In this document: positions 8,535 through 17,142 of the stretch, in pieces | Layout of the letters: each line of letters opens with the position of its first letter | How positions within the stretch are numbered: the stretch's first letter is position 1 | Assembly (NCBI GenBank): GCA_035535055.1 | Contig: DATLQT010000070.1 | Coordinates: 1-55,829 of the forward strand | DNA: 55,829 nucleotides | Reading direction: 5' to 3' | Source: UBA6019 sp035535055 | GTDB taxonomy: Bacteria > Chloroflexota > Dormibacteria > Dormibacterales > Dormibacteraceae | Program-made: the position numbers and the translations under genes | Notes under the pieces: model-generated | Told to the model about the DNA's origin: nothing | The model's input: only the letters and a program-made list of their open reading frames with translations | Databases searched by the model: none

Positions 8535-9753
8535 GCTGGCCTTCGGCTTTCCCGCCGCGGGGGCGATCCTGGTCTCGCTTCTGCGCCGCCGCGGACGGCT
8601 GGCGCTCCTTTTCGGGCTTGCCTTCGGCGCGGCCGGGCTGGTCGCGACCGTCCTCGTCGTGCCCGGCGTCCAGGGCGCCGTGTTCGGTCTCCAGCTGGCG
8701 ATGCCGGCGCCCGCCCGGGTGGTCCTGCTCGGCAGCTTCGTCGCCGCCGGCCTGGTGGTGCTGCTGGTCCCACCCGGCGCCGACCGGACCCCGCTTCTGG
8801 TCTCGGTCCTCGCCGGCCTGAGCGCACTGACCGCCATCGCGATCGTCGTCGAGCCGCTGGTCACAGCGTTGGTGGTGCTGCTGCTGGCCGCCGTGCAGGC
8901 GGCGTTGCCGGCGTTGCGGCCCTTCTCCGAGCGGGTCCGCCCCCCCGTCTTCGGCGCCCTCCTGCTGGCCCTGGGAGCCCTCCTCGCCGCCGGAGCCTCG
9001 AGCACGCCGCTCATCCGCGTCTCCGGCCTGGCCATAGTGCTCGGCGTCACCGCGGCGATCGGGCTCGCGCCCTACCTCCAAAAGCTCGATCCGCGGGAGC
9101 CGGCCCCGGCGTCGCCGGTCGCCTGGCTCGCCTTCATCGGCCCTGGCCTGGCCGTCCTGCTCGCCACCCGGCTCATGGGCCTATTGCCGGCCGAGGCCGG
9201 CCAGGCCTACGCCGCCGTGCTCCTCGGCGTCGGGCTGGTCAACCTCGTCCTCGGCTCCTTCGGCGCCTGGCGGTCACGGTCGGGGGCCGACCTCTGGCGC
9301 TATTCCTTCCTCGGCGACTGGGGCCTCGCCCTGGTCGGCTTCGGCCTCTTGAGCCCGGCCGGCGCCGGGGGCGCCTACCTGCTCTTGCTGACCGTCCTCC
9401 TCCTCCGCCTGCCGCTCTACCTGCTCGCCCGGCCGGCGCTGATCGTCGGCCGCCCAGCCGAATCGCGGCGCCCGCTGACGCTCCTGATGGCGGCCGCGCT
9501 CTTCGGCTCCGCTCCCTTCGCCGGCTTCGCGGCCCGGCTCCTGATCCTGAGAGCCGCCACCCACGCGCCCTGGCCGCTGACGGCCTTTTTGGTGCTGGTG
9601 ATGCTGAGCTGGCTGCCGCCTTCGATCCGGCTCGCCCAGACGCTCGGCCGGCCCACCGGCCGGCTCGCCTTCGGCGTTGGCGTGGTGACGCTGCTGAACC
9701 TCGGCCTGGGCCTCTACCCGTCCCTCGTCCTCAGCGTGCTCGGGGTGCAGTAG
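8527..9753 (+). CDS. NuoN/NuoM-like antiporter-type membrane protein, diverged
   Basis: 408 residues, about 12-13 hydrophobic segments. Two late motifs support the NuoN/M family: LWRYSFLGDWGLALVGFGL resembles the conserved L.aYSsi.h.Gyil.ig helix, and LFGSAPFAGFAARLLILRAA resembles the LaGiPPtaGF.gKfylf.aa helix, with the proline pair reduced and the lysine replaced by arginine. GTG start at 8527 inside the previous gene. It belongs to the four-gene membrane module. The protein is shorter than NuoN (about 480), so some N-terminal helices may be missing. Proton or sodium transport is inferred from family only. Confidence 0.6.
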   Translation: MAELAFGFPAAGAILVSLLRRRGRLALLFGLAFGAAGLVATVLVVPGVQGAVFGLQLAMPAPARVVLLGSFVAAGLVVLLVPPGADRTPLLVSVLAGLSALTAIAIVVEPLVTALVVLLLAAVQAALPALRPFSERVRPPVFGALLLALGALLAAGASSTPLIRVSGLAIVLGVTAAIGLAPYLQKLDPREPAPASPVAWLAFIGPGLAVLLATRLMGLLPAEAGQAYAAVLLGVGLVNLVLGSFGAWRSRSGADLWRYSFLGDWGLALVGFGLLSPAGAGGAYLLLLTVLLLRLPLYLLARPALIVGRPAESRRPLTLLMAAALFGSAPFAGFAARLLILRAATHAPWPLTAFLVLVMLSWLPPSIRLAQTLGRPTGRLAFGVGVVTLLNLGLGLYPSLVLSVLGVQ

Positions 9754-9759
9754 GCGAAG

Positions 9760-10632
9760 ATGCCCTGGGCGGAGATCGGGCAGCACGGACTGGCGCTGGT
9801 GGTTTATCCCGGCCTGCTGGCCGGGTGCGCCGTCGGCCTGCTGTTGGAGATCGCCGCCGCCTGGGCCCTGGTGCCCGGCCGCGGCGGCCTGGTCCCGACC
9901 GCCCGCCGGGTGCTGCTGGTGCTGCGCCCGAGGCGCGGCGGGTTCCCGCTCTATTCCGCCCTGGCCGGTCTTTTGGCCCTGGTCGCGGCCAGCCAGCTGG
10001 CGGCGCCCTTCAACCCGGTGCCGGCCAGCGACCGCAACCTGCTGGTGGCGGGGATCGCGCTCATCGGCTCCGGCTGGATCCTGTGGACCTGGGGCTGGAA
10101 CCGCGAGGAGGTGGATCCCCGCCTGCTGCTGGTCGTCCAGCTCTGCTGGATGGTGGCCCTGCTGGTCCCCGCCATCGAGCCGCAGACTCTCAAGCCGCAG
10201 ACGCTCGCCAACATCCAGCTCAACCCCGGCCTCCCGCTGAAGGTGGCCTGCGGCCTGCTCTACCTGATGTGCCTGCCGGCCCTCCTCAACCTGATCCCGG
10301 AGTCGGCGCCGCAGGGCGTTCCCGGCGGCGCCGGCCGCCGCGCCGCCGGCGCCGAGGGCGCCGGCTTCGGGGCGCTCCGCCTGCTGCTCTGGCTGCCCTA
10401 CTGCGGGCTCTTCGCCTCCCTCTTCTTCCCGCCCGGCGGCGACGACCTGGTCGACCTCCTGCGCTACCTGGGCCTGGTCGCCGGCACCGCCGCCATCGCG
10501 GTGGCGATCGCGCTCAACCTCATCGTCCGCGGCGCGGCCTTCACCCACCGCTTCGTGACCCTGGTGGTCGTCCCCGTCGCCTGGATCACGCTCGGCCTGG
10601 GCATGCTGACCGCCGCCATCGGCACGCGCTGA
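9760..10632 (+). CDS. NuoH/MbhM/HyfC-like membrane subunit, diverged
   Basis: 290 residues with about eight hydrophobic helices. The N-terminal helix VVYPGLLAGCAVGLLLE resembles the (v)fPGLlf...glllewidRK start of MbhM/NuoH proteins, and the later PRLLLVVQLCWMVALLVPAI resembles the R...q..sYE.pl helix, but with the acidic residue of that motif replaced. The QNR.GP loop that contacts the catalytic subunits in true NuoH is not recognisable (here GRGGLVPTARRVL). It ends the module, 6 nt after the previous gene and 110 nt before mreB. The H-subunit assignment is tentative; loss of the docking loop would fit a module with no peripheral arm. Confidence 0.5.
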   Translation: MPWAEIGQHGLALVVYPGLLAGCAVGLLLEIAAAWALVPGRGGLVPTARRVLLVLRPRRGGFPLYSALAGLLALVAASQLAAPFNPVPASDRNLLVAGIALIGSGWILWTWGWNREEVDPRLLLVVQLCWMVALLVPAIEPQTLKPQTLANIQLNPGLPLKVACGLLYLMCLPALLNLIPESAPQGVPGGAGRRAAGAEGAGFGALRLLLWLPYCGLFASLFFPPGGDDLVDLLRYLGLVAGTAAIAVAIALNLIVRGAAFTHRFVTLVVVPVAWITLGLGMLTAAIGTR

Positions 10633-10742
10633 CCTGTCTGAGGAGCACAAGATGGGGTAGGCGACACCCCTCCCACACCCCACAAAAGGGATGTATCATT
10701 GCAGCGCCGCCGCTCCAGCCCACACCTCACACCCAGGCACCT

Positions 10743-11801
10743 TTGAACGTACTCAACACCGTGCTCGGCATGTGGTCGAGCGACATGGGGATCGACCTCG
10801 GCACGGCCAACACCCTGGTCCACGTCCGGGGCCGCGGCATCGTCCTCGACGAGCCCTCGGTGGTCGCGGTCAGCCGGCGGACGGGGCAGGTCCTGAGCGT
10901 CGGCTCCGACGCCCGCAAGATGCTCGGCCGGACCCCCGCCGACATCGTCGCCATGCGGCCGATGAAGGACGGCGTGATCGCCGACTTCGACCACACCGAG
11001 CAGATGATCAAGCACTTCATCGCCAAGGCGCACGACCGCTCCTGGCACGTCTCCCATCCGCGGATGGTGCTGGGCATCCCGTCCGGCGTGACCGAGGTTG
11101 AAAAGCGCGCCGTAACCGACGCGGCCACCCACGCCGGCGCCCGCGAGGCACACCTCATCGAGGAGCCGATGGCCGCGGCGATCGGTGCCGGGCTGCCGAT
11201 CCAGGAGCCGGCGGGATCGATGATCGTCGACATCGGGGGCGGCACCACCGAGGTCGCCGTCATCTCCCTGGGCGGTATCGTGGCCGCCGAATCGGCGCGG
11301 ATGGGAGGCGACGCGATGGACGCCGCGATCGTGCAGTACGTCCGCCGCAACCTCAACCTTTTGATCGGCGAGCGAACCGCCGAGGACATCAAGATCGCCA
11401 TGGGCTCCGCCTTCCCTCTGGAGTCCGAGCGCGTCTTCACAGTCCGCGGCCGGGACCTCATGAGCGGGCTTCCCAAGATCGTCGAGATGACGACCGCCCA
11501 CGTCCGCGAGGCGCTGACCGGTTGCCTAGTCGAGATCATCGGCGCGGTCAAGCGGACGGTGGAGGCTACCCCTCCCGAACTGGCGATGGACTTGATCGAG
11601 CGCGGCATCGTCATCTGCGGCGGCGGTTCGCTTCTCTCCGGCCTCGACCAGCTGGTCGCCCACGAGATGCTGATGCCGGCCCGGGTCGCCGAGGACCCGC
11701 TGACCTGCGTCGTACGCGGGACCGGGATCGTCCTGGAGGAGATCGAGATCCTGCGCCGGGTGCTGGTCCGCTCGCAGCGTGCCCGCGCCCTGCGCTACTG
11801 A
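10743..11801 (+). CDS. mreB: rod shape-determining protein MreB
   Basis: Bacterial actin that positions the cell-wall elongation machinery under the membrane. 352 residues from the TTG at 10743; the phosphate-1 motif DLGTANTLVHV follows near the N-terminus, then IPSGVTEVEKRAV, EEPMAAAIGAGLP, the phosphate-2 loop VDIGGGTTEVAV, and ICGGGSLLSGL. An alternative ATG lies at 10770. The TTG gives an N-terminus (NVLNTVLGMWSSDMGID) like those of related MreBs and is preferred, but neither start has a Shine-Dalgarno. First gene of the elongasome operon, 12 nt before mreC. A TATCAT box lies at 10694-10699 in the 110-nt gap upstream, without a good -35. Confidence 0.96.
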   Translation: MNVLNTVLGMWSSDMGIDLGTANTLVHVRGRGIVLDEPSVVAVSRRTGQVLSVGSDARKMLGRTPADIVAMRPMKDGVIADFDHTEQMIKHFIAKAHDRSWHVSHPRMVLGIPSGVTEVEKRAVTDAATHAGAREAHLIEEPMAAAIGAGLPIQEPAGSMIVDIGGGTTEVAVISLGGIVAAESARMGGDAMDAAIVQYVRRNLNLLIGERTAEDIKIAMGSAFPLESERVFTVRGRDLMSGLPKIVEMTTAHVREALTGCLVEIIGAVKRTVEATPPELAMDLIERGIVICGGGSLLSGLDQLVAHEMLMPARVAEDPLTCVVRGTGIVLEEIEILRRVLVRSQRARALRY

Positions 11802-11813
11802 ACCGGCCACCGC

Positions 11814-12629
11814 ATGCGCAGGACCCAGTCCCGTTCCAGCGGCGCCTTCGCCGGCGCCGCGCTGGCGATGCTGGCGCTGGTCCTGCTGACCGAGCTCCCT
11901 TCAGCAGCCGGCCCGCGGGGATACGTCAAGGGAGCCCTGGCGCCGGCCACCATGGTCACGACCGGCTTCCTCGACTGGGCCGGCGGCGGCCTGGCGGTGG
12001 TGACCGAGGCGTCGCGCCTGCGCTCCGACAACCTGCGGCTGGCCGCCGACAACGCGGCCCTGCGCCGCCAGGTCGCCGAGCTGCAGGCCGCGGCGCAGGA
12101 GAACGCCGATCTCCGCCGGGCGCTCGACTTCCAGAAGACCTTCGGCCATCGCACCCTCACCGCCGGTGTCATCGGCCGGGCCCCTGACGGGCTGACCCGC
12201 TCTTTGACCATCGGCCGCGGCAGCGCCGAGGGGGTGGAGCTCGGGATGGTGGTGGTGTGCGGGGCGGGCCTGGTGGGCCGCATCTCGGAGGTGACCCGGA
12301 GCACCGCCACGGTGCAGACGCTGGTCGACGCCGCGAGCCGGGTCAATTCGTACACCTCCGGGTCCGGCCTCGAGGGCACCGTGATCGGCGAGGGCGGGCC
12401 GCTCTCGATGGAGGTGCTCCCCCAGCCCGGCGTCGTCGTCACGCCCGGCGAATGGGTGCTCACCTCGGGCATCGGCGGGCTCTTTCCACGCGGCATCCTG
12501 GTCGGCCAGGTCGCCCAGTTCCACCGTCGCGACTCGGCGACCGTCGAGACCGCCGACCTCGCCCCGGCGGTTGACTTCAACTCGGTCTCGACAGTCCTGG
12601 TGGTCCTCGACTTCAAGGCGACCGGATGA
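11814..12629 (+). CDS. mreC: rod shape-determining protein MreC
   Basis: Bitopic membrane protein that links MreB to the periplasmic synthases. 271 residues: short cytoplasmic N-terminus, one transmembrane helix (about residues 15-35), a coiled-coil stretch (about 65-105, LRLAADNAALRRQVAELQ), then the beta-rich domain with GVIGRAPDG and a C-terminus carrying TSGIGGLFPRGILVGQV. Its stop overlaps the start of mreD by 4 nt. Position between mreB and mreD matches the conserved order. Confidence 0.95.
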   Translation: MRRTQSRSSGAFAGAALAMLALVLLTELPSAAGPRGYVKGALAPATMVTTGFLDWAGGGLAVVTEASRLRSDNLRLAADNAALRRQVAELQAAAQENADLRRALDFQKTFGHRTLTAGVIGRAPDGLTRSLTIGRGSAEGVELGMVVVCGAGLVGRISEVTRSTATVQTLVDAASRVNSYTSGSGLEGTVIGEGGPLSMEVLPQPGVVVTPGEWVLTSGIGGLFPRGILVGQVAQFHRRDSATVETADLAPAVDFNSVSTVLVVLDFKATG

Positions 12630-13129
12630 AGTACCTGGCCGCCGCGGCGGTGCTTTTCCCGGCCGCGATCCTCCAGGTCACGCTGGCTCCCCGGCTGGAG
12701 GTCGCCGGCGCCTTCCCCAACTTAGTCCTGCTGGCCGTGGTCGGCTGGACCCTGGTCCGGGGCGCCGCCTCCGGGCTGCGCTGGGCCATCGCCGGCGGGC
12801 TGCTCTTGGACCTGGTCGCGCCCGGGCCGCTGGGCGTGCACGCGCTGGCCCTCGCGGTCGCCGCCTACGGGGTCGGCTTCCTGCAGCGATCCTTCGAACC
12901 GGACCCCTGGTTGCTGCCCGGCGCGTCGGGTGCGCTCGCCGCGGTCGCCTACAACCTGGTCCTGGTCGCGCTCTCCGACCTCCTCGGGCACCCGATCTCC
13001 ATCCTCCCGGTGCTCCAGGCCTGGATCGCGCCCGCCGCCCTCTACCAGGCGGCGCTGACGCCCCTCGCGCTCTTGGTCCTGCGCCGCCTCGACCGCGCCC
13101 TGCCGCGGCCGGTGGTGATCGACTGGTGA
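12626..13129 (+). CDS. mreD: rod shape-determining protein MreD
   Basis: Small integral membrane protein of the elongasome, 167 residues with about five to six helices. It contains the family-typical charged-loop region after ATILQVTLAPRLEV and the LRWAIAGGLLLDLVAPGPLG segment. It overlaps mreC by 4 nt and the next gene by 4 nt (GTGA), so the three products are translationally coupled. Weak conservation is normal for MreD; the assignment rests on topology, the GGLLLDL motif and position. Confidence 0.9.
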   Translation: MKYLAAAAVLFPAAILQVTLAPRLEVAGAFPNLVLLAVVGWTLVRGAASGLRWAIAGGLLLDLVAPGPLGVHALALAVAAYGVGFLQRSFEPDPWLLPGASGALAAVAYNLVLVALSDLLGHPISILPVLQAWIAPAALYQAALTPLALLVLRRLDRALPRPVVIDW

Positions 13130-15012
13130 TCGACCTCGGCCTCGGCCGTTGGGTCGAGCTTGCCGGCATCGAACCGCGGGCCCGCTGGACGGCCCGGCTG
13201 GCGATCTTCACCACCCTCGCGCTCGGTCTCAGCTCGGTCCTGGTCTGGCGCCTAGTGGACCTCCAGCTGATCCAGGGCCCGGCCTACAGCCGGCTGGCGC
13301 TGGTCAACCGTGTTCACCGGATCCCGCTGGTCGCCGAGCGCGGGGTCATCTACGACCGGCACGGCGTCCAACTGGTGATCAACCAGCCGGCCTGGTCGCT
13401 CGACCTCACCACCAGCGCGCTGCCCTCCGACGACGCGGCGCGGGCGACCGAGCTGGCCGAGGTCGCCCAGCTGGCGGCGCTGTCGCGCACCGAGCTGACC
13501 GTGCGCCTCGACCAGGACACCGACGCCTACCGCCCGTTCTCTGTCAAGTCGGGCCTCACCGACGTGCAGGCCCAGACGGCCAACGAGAGACTCCCATCCC
13601 TCCCCGGCGTGACCCTGCAGCGGACCGCCGTGCGGCGCTATCTCGACCCCGAGCTCTTTAGCCACCTGCTGGGCTACGTCGGGCCGATCAACGCGCAAGA
13701 GTTCAAGACGCTGGGGCCAAAGGGGTACCTTCCCGACGAGGTGGTCGGCCAGGCCGGCCTCGAGGCCGGCCTGGAGGACGTCCTGCGCGGAACCGACGGC
13801 TGGGAGGACGTGCTGACCGACGCCAACGGCCAGGTCGTCAAAGTCCTCGACAAGCAGGCCCCCATCCCCGGTCGAAGCGTCTACCTGTCGATCGACTCGG
13901 GCCTCCAAAAGTCGGTCCACGACACCCTCGTCGCCGGGCTCACCAAGGCTGGCTCCAAGGCCGGGGCCAGCGTCGTCGTCGACCCCCGGACGGGAGAGGT
14001 GATGGCGATGGTCAGCTATCCCTCCTACGACGACAACCTCTTCGCCAACGGGATCTCGCAGGCCGATTACCAAAAGCTGCTCAACGATCCCGCCCGGCCC
14101 CTTTTCGACCGCGCCATCGCGGGGGAGTACCCGCCCGGGTCGACCTTCAAGATGATCACCGGGGCCGCCGCGTTGCAGGAGGGGAAGATCACCGGCTCGA
14201 CCATCCTCGACTGCCCCGCCAATCTCACCTTCGGCGCCTGGACCTACTGGGATTGGGCCCACTACGACCTCGGCCTGATGAACGTGGTGAAGGCGCTGCC
14301 GACCTCCTGCGACACCTTCTTCTACCAGGTGGCCAACCTGGTCGGGCCGGACGCTATGGCCGCCTACGCGCGGGACTTCGGCTACGGCGCGGTGCCGGGC
14401 ATCGAGCTGCCCGGGGCGGCCGCCGGGGTCGCCCCGACGCCCGCCTACAAGCTCCAGGTCTGCCCCTACCCGACCGGCTCTCCGGATTGCAACTGGAACG
14501 TCGGCGACACCGTGACCATGGGCATCGGGCAGTCCTACGTGCTGGCGACGCCGCTGATCCAGGCGATGTACGCGGCGGCGCTCGGCAACGGCGGCACCCT
14601 GCTCCGGCCGACCCTGGTCCACGAGGTCACCGACGGCGCCGGCAAAGTCCTCCAACACTCCTCGCCGATCACCGTCCGCCAGGTGCCGGTGGACCCCCAG
14701 AACCTGGAGCTGCTGCGGACCGGGATGCACCAGTCGCTAACCGGCAACTGGGGCACCGCCGCCATCGCAAGATCGCTCGGCTTCAAGTGGGACGGCGGCT
14801 GCAAGACCGGCACCGCCCAGTTCGGCGGAAGCGGCGTCAACCTGCCGAGCCAGGCCTGGTTCATCGACTTCGCGCCCTACGTCGACCCCGAGTTCGCCAG
14901 CGCGACCATCCTCGAGGACGCCGGGTTCGGCGAGTTCACCGCGGAGCCGGTGGCGGTGCAGTTCATGAACTACTACCACGACCACAGCGCCCAGATCCAT
15001 TCGGGTGACTAG
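13126..15012 (+). CDS. mrdA: penicillin-binding protein 2 (elongasome transpeptidase)
   Basis: Class B PBP that cross-links peptidoglycan during side-wall growth, partner of RodA. 628 residues from GTG at 13126, which overlaps the mreD stop. One N-terminal transmembrane helix (about 25-45) precedes the RGVIYDRHG motif of the PBP dimer domain. The transpeptidase domain holds the nucleophile box STFK in PPGSTFKMITG, an SCD box (PTSCDTFFYQ, in place of SxN), and the KTG box in CKTGTAQFGG. An in-frame open stretch upstream of 13126 is antisense-like leader inside mreD and is not coding. Overlaps rodA by 8 nt. Confidence 0.95.
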   Translation: MIDLGLGRWVELAGIEPRARWTARLAIFTTLALGLSSVLVWRLVDLQLIQGPAYSRLALVNRVHRIPLVAERGVIYDRHGVQLVINQPAWSLDLTTSALPSDDAARATELAEVAQLAALSRTELTVRLDQDTDAYRPFSVKSGLTDVQAQTANERLPSLPGVTLQRTAVRRYLDPELFSHLLGYVGPINAQEFKTLGPKGYLPDEVVGQAGLEAGLEDVLRGTDGWEDVLTDANGQVVKVLDKQAPIPGRSVYLSIDSGLQKSVHDTLVAGLTKAGSKAGASVVVDPRTGEVMAMVSYPSYDDNLFANGISQADYQKLLNDPARPLFDRAIAGEYPPGSTFKMITGAAALQEGKITGSTILDCPANLTFGAWTYWDWAHYDLGLMNVVKALPTSCDTFFYQVANLVGPDAMAAYARDFGYGAVPGIELPGAAAGVAPTPAYKLQVCPYPTGSPDCNWNVGDTVTMGIGQSYVLATPLIQAMYAAALGNGGTLLRPTLVHEVTDGAGKVLQHSSPITVRQVPVDPQNLELLRTGMHQSLTGNWGTAAIARSLGFKWDGGCKTGTAQFGGSGVNLPSQAWFIDFAPYVDPEFASATILEDAGFGEFTAEPVAVQFMNYYHDHSAQIHSGD

Positions 15013-16168
15013 GCTCGGCCGGCTTCAGCGCCTGGATCGCCTCCAGCTCCTGCTGGCGGGAATGCTGCTGGTGCTCGGCCTGATGACGGTCTTCTCCGCC
15101 TCGACGGCCGACTTCCGCCGGCAGCTGCTCTCGCTGGTCCTGGCCGTCGGCGCCTACGCGCTCGCGGCGGCGGTCGACTACCGGCGCCTGGAGCGCCTGA
15201 TCCTGCCGGCCTACGGGTTCTGCCTGCTGCTCCTGCTGGCGGTCCATTTCGCCGGCAACGCAGCGCTCGGCGCCCAGCGCTGGATCTCGATCGCGGGCTT
15301 CCCGCTGGAGCCCTCGGAGCTCTCCAAGGTGATCATGCTGCTGGTCTTGGCCCGTCACTTCGCGGTTCGTCCCGGCCGCGAGCGCGAGCTGCGGACGGTG
15401 GTCGAGGCGATCGCGCTGGCGGTGCCGCCCCTGGTCCTGATCCTGACCCAGCCGGACCTTGGAACCGCGATGGTGTTCGCGGCGCTGCTGGCCGGGATGC
15501 TCTTCCTCGGTGGGTCCTCGCGGCTTCACCTGGTTGGCCTGGGCGCCATCTGCGCGATCGCCGCGCCGATCCTGCCCCACCTGCTCCACGGCTACCAAAA
15601 GCAGCGGCTGGAGATCTTCCTCAACCCCATGAGCGATCCCCTGGGAGCCGGCTACAACCTGCTCCAGGCGCGCATCGCGGTGGGCTCCGGCGGCCTTCTC
15701 GGGCACGGCTGGCTGCACGGGCTGCAGGGGTCTTTGGGATTCGTGCCGGAGCGGGCGACCGACTTCATCTTCGCCGTCTACGCCGAGCAGTTCGGGCTGA
15801 TCGGCAGCGCGGTCCTGATCGGGGTCTTCACCGCTCTCATGCTCCGCCTCTGCTGGTCCGCCTCGGTCGCGCCGGACCGCTTCGGCTACCTGCTCTGCTC
15901 GGGGGTCGCGGTGATGCTCTGCTTCCAGGTGGTGGAGAACATCGGCATGAACGTCGGCCTGACGCCCATCGCGGGCATCCCGCTGCCCCTGATCTCCTAC
16001 GGCGGCTCGGCGCTGGTCGCCAACCTGGCGGCCCTGGGGGCGGTCCAGTCGGTGATGCTGCGGCGCCGGCTGCTGGTCTACCGCCAGGCCTCTGACGACG
16101 CCTACCTCCTCAACGAGTCGGGCACGGTGCGCCTCGACCCGGGCCTTAAGTCGCCTCTCAGCGCCTGA
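15005..16168 (+). CDS. rodA: RodA, SEDS peptidoglycan glycosyltransferase
   Basis: SEDS-family polymerase that makes glycan strands from lipid II together with PBP2. 387 residues, about ten transmembrane helices. Conserved segments include LGAQRWISIAGFPLEPSELSK, seen here as AQRWISIAGFPLEPSELSK, then QPDLGTAMVF and, near the end, NVGLTPIAGIPLPLISYGG. GTG start at 15005 within the PBP2 gene. RodA is preferred over FtsW because of the mre/PBP2 context. Last gene of the elongasome operon. Confidence 0.95.
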   Translation: MTRLGRLQRLDRLQLLLAGMLLVLGLMTVFSASTADFRRQLLSLVLAVGAYALAAAVDYRRLERLILPAYGFCLLLLLAVHFAGNAALGAQRWISIAGFPLEPSELSKVIMLLVLARHFAVRPGRERELRTVVEAIALAVPPLVLILTQPDLGTAMVFAALLAGMLFLGGSSRLHLVGLGAICAIAAPILPHLLHGYQKQRLEIFLNPMSDPLGAGYNLLQARIAVGSGGLLGHGWLHGLQGSLGFVPERATDFIFAVYAEQFGLIGSAVLIGVFTALMLRLCWSASVAPDRFGYLLCSGVAVMLCFQVVENIGMNVGLTPIAGIPLPLISYGGSALVANLAALGAVQSVMLRRRLLVYRQASDDAYLLNESGTVRLDPGLKSPLSA

Positions 16169-16409
16169 TTCCCGCGCCAAGGCGCCCCGGGGAGAATCAC
16201 TCGCAGTACCCGCGCCGGCGCCCGAATCTGCTGGCGGGCAGCCGCCTTCCGCCCACCAGCCCGATCGGCCGTCACATCGGCGTCCCGCGGCCTCAACCGG
16301 CTCTTATGGGCGCCACGGGACCCCGGAGCCAGGCTGGTTGGCCAGCCCCAGCGAGGGTGGCGTGGGTTTTGGTTCGCCTTGAGTTCGGGCTGAGGTACAA
16401 TCTCGGTTC
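16169..16409. promoter_or_regulatory. intergenic region with leaderless rplU promoter
   Basis: This 241-nt gap after rodA contains a clear -10 TACAAT (16396-16401) with TTCGCC (16373-16378) 17 bp upstream. The rplU GTG is only 8 nt past the -10, so transcription would start at or next to the start codon. No Shine-Dalgarno is visible. The rest of the gap holds a short GC-rich inverted repeat after rodA (GCGCC AA GGCGC) without a T-run; no ribosomal-protein leader structure was recognised. Confidence 0.55.
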
Positions 16410-16850
16410 GTGCCCGAAAGCAAGCAGTCCGCCACGGCCGTCGTCGTGAGCGGCGGGAAGCAGTATCGCGTCGCCGCCGGTGACCGCGTCCTGGTCGGCC
16501 GGCTGAAGGCGGAGGTCGGCTCGGAGCTGACCCTCGACCGGGTGCTGCTCCACGCCGACGGAGACGAGGTCAAGGTCGGCAACCCGGGCATCGCGGGCCT
16601 CACCGTCACCGCCAGGGTGCTTCAGCACTCCCGCGGTCCCCGGATCGAGGTCCTCCGCTACAAGTCCAAGAAGAACGTCCGGGTGCACAAGGGCGCGCGC
16701 GCCGACTACACCGCGATCGAGATCCTCGCCATCGGCGATCGCAAAGCCGAAAAGGCCACCAAGTCCGTGCCGGCGGAAGCGGCCGAGAGGCCCAAGCCCG
16801 CCCGCCGGGCCGCCAAGGCCAAGACCGAGGAGGCAGATAGTGGCTCATAA
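16410..16850 (+). CDS. rplU: 50S ribosomal protein L21
   Basis: Large-subunit protein that binds 23S rRNA. The conserved part covers about residues 8-110, with GGKQYRVAAGD near the start and the basic KSKKNVRVHKG segment near the end that matches the KRRK.yrrr.GHRq region of L21. The C-terminus has an extra Lys/Ala/Glu-rich tail (about 35 residues) beyond the usual 103-residue length. GTG at 16410 lies 8 nt from a good -10 box, predicting a leaderless start. Overlaps rpmA by 11 nt. Confidence 0.95.
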   Translation: MPESKQSATAVVVSGGKQYRVAAGDRVLVGRLKAEVGSELTLDRVLLHADGDEVKVGNPGIAGLTVTARVLQHSRGPRIEVLRYKSKKNVRVHKGARADYTAIEILAIGDRKAEKATKSVPAEAAERPKPARRAAKAKTEEADSGS

Positions 16851-17112
16851 GAAAGGCGGCGGTTCCTCCCGCAACGGCCGTGACTCCAACCCCCAAAACC
16901 TCGGCGTCAAGGTCTACGGCGGTCAGGTCGTCACCGCCGGCTCGATCCTGGTCCGCCAGCGAGGCTCGAACATCACCGCCGGCAGCGGCGCCGGCGAGGG
17001 TCGCGACCACACCATCTTCGCCCTCGTGGCCGGGCAGGTTCAGTACCAGCGCACCGGCAAGACGGGGCGCCGGGCGATCGTCGAGCCCGCGGCGACCGAA
17101 GCCGGCAGGTAA
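16840..17112 (+). CDS. rpmA: 50S ribosomal protein L27
   Basis: L27 reaches the peptidyl-transferase centre through its N-terminal tail. 90 residues, starting MAHKKGGGSSRNGRDSN as in the family, followed by the GVKVYGGQ and ILVRQRG motifs. No N-terminal extension that would need cleavage, unlike in Firmicutes. The GTG start lies inside the end of rplU, so the two ribosomal proteins are translationally coupled. obg follows after 30 nt. Confidence 0.97.
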   Translation: MAHKKGGGSSRNGRDSNPQNLGVKVYGGQVVTAGSILVRQRGSNITAGSGAGEGRDHTIFALVAGQVQYQRTGKTGRRAIVEPAATEAGR

Positions 17113-17142
17113 GGCCGGGGGCCACCGGCCCTCGTAGCCAGA

